Source: Setoptus koraiensis (lineage: Eukaryota > Arthropoda). From it: a DNA stretch of 64,000 nt. The position numbers were made by a program, and so were the translations under genes. Every line of letters starts with the position of its first letter. The first letter of the stretch is position 1. The stretch spans positions 5,146,001-5,210,000 of the forward strand of contig CM106585.1 in the NCBI GenBank assembly GCA_048013815.1. The letters are read 5' to 3'. Shown in pieces: positions 24,778 to 34,882 of this stretch. Below the pieces are notes generated by a model. That model was given only the letters and a program-made list of their open reading frames with translations, did no database searches and was not told where the DNA came from.

Positions 24778-25228
24778 CAAATTTTCTCCAATTTTAATAT
24801 TTATGGCATCTAAATCATGTGCTTTGATACCTTATAAACATTTCTCTAAATAAATCATCAGAATCAATCCTGTCATTCATTATGCAAGAATCTATATTTG
24901 GGTTTACTCTATAGATCTACATTATGGACCTAGATGGGCTTGTGTGGGTGTACATATATATACGTATATATATAAATATAAATATATTTGTTTTTGTGTT
25001 TAATGGGTATATGTACATAGTTGGTTGGTGCTATGTATAGGATGTAAATTTTTATCTGTGTTTGTATATATCTAAATCTAATATTTGTATTATAAAAAAT
25101 GGTAGTTGGCTCTCATCTATGGCAAAAAATATTGTTGCATTCGGTAGTATCCGATGTAATAATAATAATAGTAATAATTTATAGTGTCGACGGTGTATTA
25201 GTGATTGTTTAGTGAACTCATCGTCGTG
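24778..25228. other. Convergent 3' region between FIGNL1 and the lysine-rich gene
   Basis: AT-rich 3' UTR-type sequence with a poly(A) signal for FIGNL1 at 24849-24854 and an ATATA tract around 24950-24990. No gene seen. Confidence 0.55.
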
Positions 25229-25888
25229 CTACATTAAAGTACAGTAATTTTTGATACTAAAAAAGTCCTGCTCCGTGGTGTTAGTATTCTTATTATGCGT
25301 ACCTCTTTTCTCTGATGAAGAATTATTGAGAGCCTTTGTCGGTGAGTTGCTTCGCTTCGAATTAGAAGAATTTGTCCGACTAGAGCCACGCGCCGTATGC
25401 TCATTAGTACTGTTAGTCGCGCTACTACTACTATTACTGTTGGCTAACTTTTTTGTTGATTTGGTATTAGGCGTATCAGATTTATTATGAGTAGTTTTGA
25501 TAGATTTAGAGGATTTTGTAGATTTAGCTGATGACGGTTTGTCGTTGTCGGTACGTTTTCGTTTTACTCCAGCGCTAGATGGATTATTGGGCGACTTAAA
25601 GTTAATAGAGTCACCGCCGAGGGAAATATTGCCCTCCGCTATGGGCGACACGGAGCTTCTTTGGGGCGCTTTTTTGGCAGTGGATTTTCTAGCAGGTGTC
25701 GACTTTTTAGTTGATGTTTGTTTGGGTGTCTGCTTAGCAGGAGTTTTGCTACCGGCTGTTGGTGTTTTGCTTTTAGCGCTGCCAGTTGAAGCTGTGGGCC
25801 TCTTTTTGGTTACGGAGGAGGTCTTAGGTCTGGGCGTAGACTTTTGTTTGCTAACCGCCTGTTTGGCGGGCGTAGCTGCTTTGGCCAT
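25229..25888 (-). CDS. Lysine/serine/threonine-rich basic protein, probably nuclear
   Basis: Single-exon frame of 219 residues starting MAKAATPAKQ. The first 80 residues resemble the C-terminal tail of linker histones, with repeated KTP, PAK, KST and AKK units. A candidate nuclear localisation signal (GVKRKR) lies near 110, followed by Ser/Asn/Thr/Lys-rich sequence and an end (EQDFFSIKNYCTLM) that is not low-complexity. No winged-helix globular domain is visible, so it is not a standard histone H1; a DNA-compacting or chromatin-associated protein is a guess from composition. The gene is convergent with FIGNL1. The sequence bias alone could keep such a frame open, but the clean start and non-repetitive end support a real gene. 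Confidence 0.6.
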   Translation of the reverse strand: MAKAATPAKQAVSKQKSTPRPKTSSVTKKRPTASTGSAKSKTPTAGSKTPAKQTPKQTSTKKSTPARKSTAKKAPQRSSVSPIAEGNISLGGDSINFKSPNNPSSAGVKRKRTDNDKPSSAKSTKSSKSIKTTHNKSDTPNTKSTKKLANSNSSSSATNSTNEHTARGSSRTNSSNSKRSNSPTKALNNSSSEKRGTHNKNTNTTEQDFFSIKNYCTLM

Positions 25889-27337
25889 TTCGCTTGTATA
25901 ATTGAGTGTAAAATGTTGTGATAATAGACAGTGTGTATGTCAAATGTTGTGTTACCCGGTTGTGTGGTGCTGAGGGAAGCCCGTTGGATAAAATAAACGA
26001 TGGCGGGATAATAATAAATAATAATTAAAAGACGCCGAGACTTCAAGACGAATAGTGTGCTGGCTGATGAGACGATAATTGAATTATTATCAATGGTGGT
26101 ATCGCACGCATGAAGGAGTGTTCCAAATGATCTGTTGCTCGCACAAAGTATGTGCGTGTCCGTGGTGGTGGTGGTGGTTGTTGTTGTTGTTGTTGTTGTT
26201 ATCTATACTTGTTGAGTGGATCGTCATCTATGGTCGATTGATTGTTGCTGCCAATCAAGATCAACTCTGCTGAGCGATAGTTGTCAATGTCAATTAGTGT
26301 GTGTGCCCAATATCAAGGGCAGGTGCAGGTAATTAGTTGTAATTATAATAGTATTAGTGCAATGTTTGCGCTGTTAATAGAAATGATTGTCTGATATAAC
26401 TTATATCATGTAAGTGATGGGCACACGAGAACGTTTGCGTCTCTCGGCGATGGCAATTTTGCTGATTGTTGTTTCTTTTTTTTTAACATTTATTATGACA
26501 ATGTCACACGTATAGATAGATGCGCACTATTACTAGGTATGATGATAAAAGCCAGCTCTGTCTCTCTTTAGTTTATCTATTGCTGGTAGCAGCGTGAGCG
26601 ATAGTGGCGCAATAATGGCGCAGCCTAGTCAGTTGTGAGGAATCCAATCTGATCTCCATGTATACACACTGTTGCTTGTGCTTTGGCAACGTAATTCTCT
26701 GCCGCTCAGGCACACACACACTCACACACTTAAATTTAGACATACACACACGGTGTTACTGTAGCATTGGCGTTAGTGTGTTGCTGTTCGCAGCACTATA
26801 GTTTCCTCCATGGCGAACCATCTACACTATACTACCGCAGTATACCGCAGTATACCCCAGTAAATGCATGTTGCACTGGCTACCAGCATACGACCACGAC
26901 TCACGCTCACACACATCATTCTGTAACGCACTGTACGCTGTAGCAATATCGCCATCGAATAATATTTGGCTGCGCCAGTCTGTAGCAGAAGTAGCGCGCG
27001 CTTTCACAACATCATTCGGGGGGAAAAACTAAGTTAATATGGGGATACGCAGAGTATGGCAGCAAAAACCGTTTATTGTGAGCCAAATTGTTGTTCTTGT
27101 TCGTCGTTTTGTGGGCGCCACTCTGCCGACTTCATCCATTAATGATGCATCTATGCTTCTATTCGCTGAACCCACCGACAACTGCCATAGGCTCACACAC
27201 ACACACAAACACACTCACACACAACGACTTCACCAATCCATGTCTGCCACTGCACACACTCGCACACACACACACACGGTGTGGAACCTGGTTTGACAAA
27301 CCGCGCCTAAAGGCACAATTGTGGCGCGCTGCCAGTA
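25889..27337. other. Intergenic region with simple repeats
   Basis: Upstream of the lysine-rich gene. Contains GGT/GTT trinucleotide runs (about 26160-26200), short CA runs (about 26710-26750 and 27195-27280) and a short ACCGCAGTAT direct repeat near 26835. No supported gene. Confidence 0.45.
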
Positions 27338-27606
27338 CTGTGTGCGCTTTTTCCACTGTCCTTTTGCCAAGTTCATTTTTATTCCGCCAGGTCGGCGCTC
27401 GTGGATTTTAACATGCAGTGTGAGCGAGTAGCAGTTAAACTTGCGTAGGGCTTACACTGCACTCAACTGCTAGAATGAATGCTCAATAGATAATCAAAAT
27501 AAATACACATTTAACGTAGCACTCTGCTTTTGTGTGCATCCAAACACGCTCTGCGCGCTTCTGGCGGAATAAAAATGAACTTCGCAAAGGGACACTGGAA
27601 AAAGCG
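27338..27606. repeat. Inverted repeat, 50-bp arms
   Basis: Left arm about 27338-27391 and right arm about 27555-27606 are reverse complements at roughly 85-90 percent by eye (shared core AATGAACTT, complement of AAGTTCATT), separated by about 165 bp. A partial third copy of the arm (CTTTTTCCA context) appears at 28381-28410, right of the neighbouring MITE. Probably a decayed foldback or MITE-like element; no target duplication was identified. Confidence 0.6.
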
Positions 27607-27941
27607 AACACACTAGCACAGTGCGCTGTGTGCGCGCTTTCCAATACACACCGGGTGGCTTGTTTGAAATCCGTCAGGGGCGCACAAAGCCATCCAGAAT
27701 GTATCTACAAGCGTAGAGTTTTACATGTAAATGTTTCTCTTATTTGCATGCGCGCCTATGATGCCTTGAAGCAGATTATTAACCCAAAGGCACGGTCCTG
27801 CAGAAAAGTACTCACAATGCTTCAAAAAATTCAATTGCGCCGCCCTGGCGGGCTCAAAAGAAAACTACCGGATGTGTTTGGAAAAGAAAACGCGCACACT
27901 ATAGCTGAAAACGACATCCATGTTCTGTTCTCGCTCTGTGG

Positions 27942-28381
27942 TAGTGCTGGGGTCAGGGGCATGCCCTGGTTGGGTATACCCGAACCTGGTCAGGCCTCTC
28001 TAATGCATTGAGCATCAATTCAACTTCCGGTTCAGATTATCTGAATCAGATCGGCCTGGCCATTAGGAACGATAAAAAGTGACGAAAAGTTTAAAAAACC
28101 CTGTAGAATGACTCAAATTAGCTATTGAAAGTGGCCCTTGAGCCAAAATCTGTGTCAGACATATCGCGGACAGTGCTTGAAACTGCGCAATGAGTGAGAG
28201 AGACCTCTTTCAATAGTGATTCTAGGGTCTTCCTACGAGGCTCTTTACTTAACTTGACTTTTTATTGTTCCTCATAGCAAGGGTGATCTGAACCGGAAGT
28301 TGAATTGATGCTCGATGCATTAGAGAGGCCTGCCCATGTTTGGGTATACCCAACCAGGGCATGCCCCTGACCCCAGCACTA
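27942..28381. mobile_element. MITE with 95-bp terminal inverted repeats and TA target duplication
   Basis: The element spans 27944-28379 (436 bp). Its ends are perfect inverted repeats starting GTGCTGGGGTCAGGGGC, and the two arms match over roughly 95 bp with only a few differences. TA dinucleotides flank both ends (27942-27943 and 28380-28381), as expected for Tc1/mariner-superfamily insertion. There is no transposase; the interior of about 240 bp is AT-rich and has no long open frame. The high arm identity suggests fairly recent insertion. The open frame at 27532-28011 runs into the element and is probably spurious. Confidence 0.8.
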
Positions 28382-28680
28382 CACTGCGTGCACTTTTTCC
28401 AATGAACTTACAACGGCTTCTAAAAGAATCCGATAGGGCGGCGCTACTCAGCTCTCTGTTAGAGAATAGCGGTCGATAATGAGATCTGCAGGAACCGAAT
28501 TGCAAATGAGAAGGGTCCCCATTTGTACATAATACTATTTCAACGCTCCCTCTATTTTCCGTGGATTCTGATTGTCCAATGATTCGGCCCACTGTCGGAG
28601 TGCGCGTTGTCTGCCTTCATCTCAGGTAGTTGATGATGCAATGGATGAATAATTTAGAAAGTTTTGGCCAGACAGGGGTC
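28382..28680. other. Spacer between MITE and palindrome
   Basis: Contains the partial third copy of the 27338 repeat arm at its left end. Nothing else supported. Confidence 0.4.
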
Positions 28681-31600
28681 TCGATCGGGCAATTTGAAGT
28701 TGAGCTGGCTTCGTATCTGAAGCCGATCTATGCTGCTTTCATCGATCAGCTGACAAAATGTCGGAGAAATCTTTGATGAGATTATCATAGATAATTTTAG
28801 AGAAAAAAAGTTCTATCTGTAACTGTCAGGTGTTTCATAAGGTGTGATGGGTAATTACCGGCATATGATTATGCTAACGACATACTTATGGCAGTAAGAT
28901 AGCGAAAGTGACAGGTGGTGAAAGGACGCTTAGACACGGAGCTAAGTGCAACTCTAGACGAATAGATTTAGTGTAATCGATATTTGATATCAGCGACTAC
29001 AAAAATAGTTTGTGAAATTACAGGTAAAACACTTCATTTTGATAGCTAATCGAGGATATGCATATATATAAATATATACACATATTTAAGACTTATTTGG
29101 GCAACATTATTAAATATAATCATTGATAATATCACTAAATATAAACGATAGTGTATGTACAGATATCTGACAGGATTTACTAATTAGGATAATTAACTAA
29201 TTTTATTAATAATCAGTCGATTTCATTATTAATAACAATTAATTAATATTATTAATAGGCGTTCTGATTAGTAATACAATATTATCATGGATCAATGATA
29301 AGTATAATAAATAATAAGCTTTAAGGTAAGTTTCTAGCTCATTTAAGTCATCTGATTCGAGGGTTCACCGGTAGGTACCACGGGAGAAAATTTATCCGCA
29401 AATCGTTTTCGTTGCCGTCTATTTGTGAACCATTTTCTAATACTTCTTGTGGGAATATTTCTGCAAGAAAAAGAAAAGAAAATAATCGTTAGTTTTCATA
29501 CGAAGTGGAGATGCATGATGATGGGAAAATGGAGATGAAGGCTTGACGGCGCAGCAACAGTTGTTACATCATTGAGAGTACTTACAATTCTTCAGATATA
29601 ACATCTAGTTGCCAACGATCAGGGTGGTTGTTTTTGGCGAATGAATCTTCGAGGTACTGTTTGGCCTTTTCATTAAATAGAACAACTTTTCTTTTTCTCT
29701 CTCTAGGTACCTTCGATACTGCAGGCATGAGATCCAAAGTTTTACCGCTTCTTCTCTGTTTCTCTGCCCACCTCAACCAGTCTTTGAGCATTGGTATCAA
29801 TTGGAGGGCTCTTTCAGGTTCCATTTGTAAATTCTCAAAATGGTAGATAATGGCGTCTGTGCATGGCTGTTGACCACTTGTGAAGGCTCTTAAGCTTTGA
29901 GCGGCGCCTTTTTGGCTGAGACGGATATATTTACGGCGTTGTTTGAGTTCTTGTGCGAACTCTTGGATGATTTGTTTACTCTTTTCAGTCTCGTCATAAT
30001 CTTTCCTAATAATTGAATTGTCGTTGTGATGAGAATGGTCATGTGTCATGGAGCTAAACTCTTTGTCGTCTGCGTCATCATCATAATCGTCCTGATCATT
30101 AAGATCGTCTTGCTGAGTATCATCAAAGTCGTCCGTATCGTCGAATGAATCGATGTCGCCATCAAGTCCATCCTGGTATGATTGATTGTGATGTAAATGA
30201 TGCCGGTGTAAATTGTTTAAATGAGTTGCATGATTTGAGAGATGTTGATGCAATTGATGGTGATTGTGGCGATGCTTTGGTTCGGGAATGAGGTCTTCTT
30301 GGTGGTGAGTTTCATGAGATTCTAGATAGTCAATAACAGGGCTACCATTTGATGAGGAGGTGGTGGTATTTGTCTGTAGAGATTGTTGACGAGATCTCCT
30401 AGATTTGGTGGCTAAATTCAAACACTGTGCTGACCATGACTGATTGTTGTTGTTACTACAGTTGTTTGATAGTGGCACATCTGTTGCTGCCGATGGGTCC
30501 TGGTGAGTTTGTTTCAGATGCTTTTGTTGTTGCTCGTGCAGGAGTTGTTGCGTATGTAGCAATTGTTGTTGCTGGTGTGAATTTGGTTGATTTTGTTGTA
30601 GGACGGTGACGGCTGCTAAAGCAAAGGCCTTGAGTAGAGCTGCCTGCTCCTCAGAGAGACTGGACGAAATTAAAGCTAAATTTGCGAGGGATGAGGCCAA
30701 TTCGGTATTTTCAGTGTTGACACCGATGTTATTACTGCAAGCAGTGGCTGTCTTATCCATGCTGATTGGAATGTGCTAATATGTGTCTAGGTAACGATTC
30801 TAAAGGCTGTGCATGTTAGGTGACAGTTGATTTAAATGATTGAATCGTGTGCTTGTCTAGATATCCTCATTGTCCGGCATAATTGGTGATAAATATTTTC
30901 TAAGACAGGAGAGCACGAGGAGGTTCTAGGGGACGGCGTCGTGGACTGTAAAACACAATGGCGTAGATGAAAGAGCCGAGACAGAACAAAAACGTCTAGG
31001 GCAAAGAACACGAGTTGAGCATGGAACAAAGAAAATGAACGCAACACACAGGAAAGGGGAAGGCACGTTGTGCTAGACTTAGCGTTGCACACAACACACA
31101 CACACACACACGCACACACGCACAAACACACAGACTATTTTCTAGCGCACACACACGCACACAGAAACACACACGATAGGCAGCACGAGTGATAAAGCGA
31201 GAGCGTTAGACAACGCGCACAGAAGGCACAGCGACAGGAGAGAGCGATAGAGACAGGGAGGCACATGAGCAGGCAGTCTCTTTCCCCTGAGTGTCGCTCT
31301 TTGTTCCATCAGATACGTTCAACTCGTGTTTCTCCTCGATACAACGCGACGATGCAAAGATAGCACACAAACATTCGTTTATGCTGCACAACCCAAACTC
31401 ATATGTCTGCGTGTGTGTGTGTGTGTGTGTGCATGCTTTTGCTAACGATTGCTGTCGCTGTCGTTGCCGCCGCTGCTGCTGTTGCTTCTGCCTTCCCCCA
31501 CTGGACTTCCCTCCGAATCGAACCAACGACCAGCGCGACCAGCGAGAGCTCAAACGGGGAAGATCTGTCCCTATATCCATGTCTACATGACTGCATGCAG

Positions 31601-32516
31601 TTGAGTTGTGCATAGGAACACTTCATGACAGAACGCTACCATCACAACTGCCCATAGACGCCACCAGGCCTGGCGCATATTAACGTATATATCGCTCGCA
31701 AACATGAAGCCAGCGCGTCCCCTGGTCGTTATGTGATGGTGGCTTGAGTTAGCGCGCTTTGTGCTCGAATGATGTGTGCGTTCATGTCTGTACGTTAGAG
31801 TGACTCACACACACACACACACTCACACACACATACAATGGTTCATTTTGGTGGTGGACTGTTGGGGCAAATTGCAGTTTGCGCTCAACAACAACAACAA
31901 CAACAGCAACACCAGCGCAGAGCGCGGTCCAGTGTGTTGTTGCAGTGGCATAGGCAGGATTAGCAGTAGGTTGCAGCTAACATTGAATTCATTGCAGACT
32001 GCAGTCTGCAGCCTACCGACAGCAGAAGGGCCGAAGCGAACAACAACAACAACCACTGGCTACTCGCTTTTCACTCGATAGCTTCAAGGTGGGGGTCGCA
32101 AACACGAGCTCGCAGGAGCACACACACACACACACACACGCTTGCATTTACGCAGACATGCTTAGGCACAGACGCACACACACACACATTACAGTCGGAC
32201 GAGCCAAGATTTCATTTCCCTCGCTTTTCTTGCTTTGTGCTCATTTCTTCTCTGTTCATGTTTTGCACACAAAGAGACTCGGGCGCACACGCAGGGGATG
32301 TTGATTGTGCTGCTGCTGCTGCGGCGAGCATTATAGTTTGCGCTGCTCTTGTTGTTGTTGCTGCCGCTGCCGCCGCCGTATAGGTAGGCAGCCACCGGCA
32401 GCCGTGTAGCAGAGGCAGTAGTTGTCGTTGTTGCCGGTGTTGTTGTTACTGTTGTCGCTGTTGCCGGCGATGATTTGAGAATGGACAAAAACGCGCGCTT
32501 CACAGGAAGCTCGCGC
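28681..32516. repeat. Left arm of large palindrome
   Basis: About 3.84 kb that is the reverse complement of 33748-37588. Blocks differ in identity. 30867-32516 is near identical apart from repeat-length changes. 30448-30866 is clearly diverged. 29343-30447 is near identical (about 3 differences over the last 250 nt of coding and intron). 28681-29342 is moderately diverged, with frequent substitutions. The outer match fades near 28665-28681. The arm contains one POU-homeobox gene on the minus strand and its upstream region with CA repeats. Confidence 0.92.
29343..30760 (-). CDS. Divergent POU-homeobox transcription factor, left palindrome copy
   Basis: Putative sequence-specific DNA-binding nuclear protein of 430 residues. 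Exons (minus) 30760-29586 and 29460-29343; the 125-nt intron splits a Leu codon inside the homeodomain and has the same length and position as in the mirror copy. Order of parts: a conserved N-terminus (MDKTATACSNN..GVNTENTE), a Gln-rich region, a His-rich stretch, an Asp-rich acidic stretch (near 195-225), a POU-specific domain (EFAQELKQRR..LSQ...FENLQ, about 265-335), a basic linker and the homeodomain with WFTNRRQRKR. The homeodomain is unlike standard POU classes: recognition-helix position 50 is Thr instead of Cys and position 47 is Lys. I cannot assign a POU class. From about residue 107 to the end it matches the mirror copy except one residue near the C-terminus (Asn versus Asp). Confidence 0.85.
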
Positions 32517-33747
32517 TCTATCGGAGTCGCCACAGCGATATGAGCATATCCGAGAGGGGAAAATTATTGAAAACATACTGTTGCCTAATGCCAGTCTTTC
32601 ATTCATCGATATCACTGCTATTGTCGCCTAGTCCAGTTTCCAGGTTATTTCTTAATGAAGTTGCTACCTATGCGCGATTCGATTGCAACCCGAAAGAAAA
32701 AAATCGACGTCAGGGCTGCCTCTTTTTTACGACTCTACAGCTACCTGTCTCACGAGTCCTGTGAGCCTTGTGAGAAGTGCTTGCGCTGGTATAGCACAGT
32801 CGAGAGCTAACCGAAAATTGTCACTAATGATTGAAAGTAGAACAACAAGTTGTCACTTATTTTGCAATTTGCATTCGTTTGTCAGCGCGTTTGAAAAAAT
32901 TGCCCGAGTTAAATGTAATGATCGCTCTATGACTCATGCTGTACTAGTATAGTAAAAGTATATAAGTTGACCGAGAAGTTGATCTGAGAACGGGTCTCGT
33001 TGTAAACTAGACGCTTGCATACGATCTGCGAATTGACGCCTCGCCAGCAAACTAGCGACGCAAAGTCTAATCGTTTCGTCTGTCTATCAACGTTTCATTT
33101 GCTAGTGTCTCGCGCTGAACTGGAAACACAAAAGTGCGTGGCGTCCAACATGTGATATAGAAGCAATATCGGCGAGCGATTGTATAGATGCATCGCTGAT
33201 ATCACAATTTGGCCTGGCTAACAAGATGAGTCTACCCTTTGTAAGCGTATATCTTTACACATTAATGTGTTTGCCTGTTTGCGTCTTATAGTCTGCTCTG
33301 TCCTTCCTGTCTGTCTGTTTGTTTGTCTCTTTCTCTCTCGCTCTATCTGCCGAGCAGCAGCTGCCGCAGCATCTGCGCTCGCGTGGCTGCGCCAAAAGCT
33401 ACAGCGTTACACATGCCTTTCCTTAGCTTGATTTATTTCTGCAGTTGTTGTTGTTGCTGCTGTTGTTGCAGACTAGCAGCAGCAGCAGCATCAAGTTCAT
33501 TGCGCCGGCGCGCTAACGCAGATGCAGTCTGCGAGCGATGTGAGCACTATTCAAGGCTACAAGGTCAAAAACAAGTAAGCAGGCAGGCGGGCATAATGTT
33601 GAGTTGAACACATATAAATCCTCCAATATAGTGAGTTTACTGGCGAACATAGAGCAAACTAGGCACAACCTGGTTTTTGTAGAACCACTGTCCCCTTATC
33701 ACCTCAGACAGCAGGCTCGATATTGTAGCATTCGAGTGGTGAAATAA
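32517..33747. other. Palindrome spacer
   Basis: About 1.23 kb of non-repeated sequence between the inner edges of the two arms. It has no convincing open frame. CTG/CAG-rich bits occur at 33440-33490. Since both POU genes point away from it, it may hold elements shared by the two promoters, but none is recognisable. Confidence 0.7.
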
Positions 33748-34847
33748 TGCGAGCTTCCTACGAAGCGCGCGTATTTGTCCATTCTCAAATCATCGCCGGC
33801 AACAGCGACAACAGTAACAACAACACCGGCAACAACGACAACTACTGCCTCTGCTACACGGCTGCCGGTGGCTGCCTACCTATACGGCGGCGGCAGCGGC
33901 GGCAGCAACAACAACAAGAGCAGCGCAAACTATAATGCTCGCTGCAGCAGCAGCACAATCAACATCCCCTGCGTGTGCGCCCGAGTCTCTTTGTGTGCAA
34001 AACATGAACAGAGAAGAAATGAGCACAAAGCAAGAAAAGCGAGGGAAATGAAATCTTGGCTCGTCCGACTGTAATGTGTGTGTGTGTGCGTCTGTGCCTA
34101 AGCATGTCTGCGTAAATGCAAGCGTGTGTGTGTGTGTGTGTGTGCTCCTGCGAGCTCGTGTTTGCGACCCCCACCTTGAAGCTATCGAGTGAAAAGCGAG
34201 TAGCCAGTGGTTGTTGTTGTTGTTCGCTTCGGCCCTTCTGCTGTCGGTAGGCTGCAGACTGCAGTCTGCAATGAATTCAATGTTAGCTGCAACCTACTGC
34301 TAATCCTGCCTATGCCACTGCAACAACACACTGGACCGCGCTCTGCGCTGGTGTTGCTGTTGTTGTTGTTGTTGTTGTTGAGCGCAAACTGCAATTTGCC
34401 CCAACAGTCCACCACCAAAATGAACCATTGTATGTGTGTGAGTGTGTGTGTGTGTGAGTCACTCTAACGTACAGACATGAACGCACACATCATTCGAGCA
34501 CAAAGCGCGCTAACTCAAGCCACCATCACATAACGACCAGGGGACGCGCTGGCTTCATGTTTGCGAGCGATATATACGTTAATATGCGCCAGGCCTGGTG
34601 GCGTCTATGGGCAGTTGTGATGGTAGCGTTCTGTCATGAAGTGTTCCTATGCACAACTCAACTGCATGCAGTCATGTAGACATGGATATAGGGACAGATC
34701 TTCCTCGTTTGAGCTCTCGCTGGTCGCGCTGGTCGCTGGTTCGATTCGGAGGGAAGTCCAGTGGGGGAAGGCAGAAGCAACAGCAGCAGCAGCGGCGGCG
34801 GCAACGACAGCGGCAACGACAGCGACAGCAATCGTTAGCAAAAGCAT

Positions 34848-34882
<35 letters not shown>

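Noticed and set aside
27532-28011. 159-codon plus-strand frame
   Set aside because: It runs through one arm of an inverted repeat and ends inside the MITE. No motif, so it is most likely a chance frame.
31206-31613. Open frames in the palindrome upstream blocks that occur in both arms (also 34649-34891 and similar)
   Set aside because: They are shared only because the arms are copies. They consist largely of translated CA, CAG and GT repeats, overlap on both strands and have no recognisable motif.
34730-34760. GGTTCGATTC box resembling a tRNA B box in the palindrome arm
   Set aside because: No A box at the right distance and no cloverleaf can be drawn; I found no supportable tRNA in the window.
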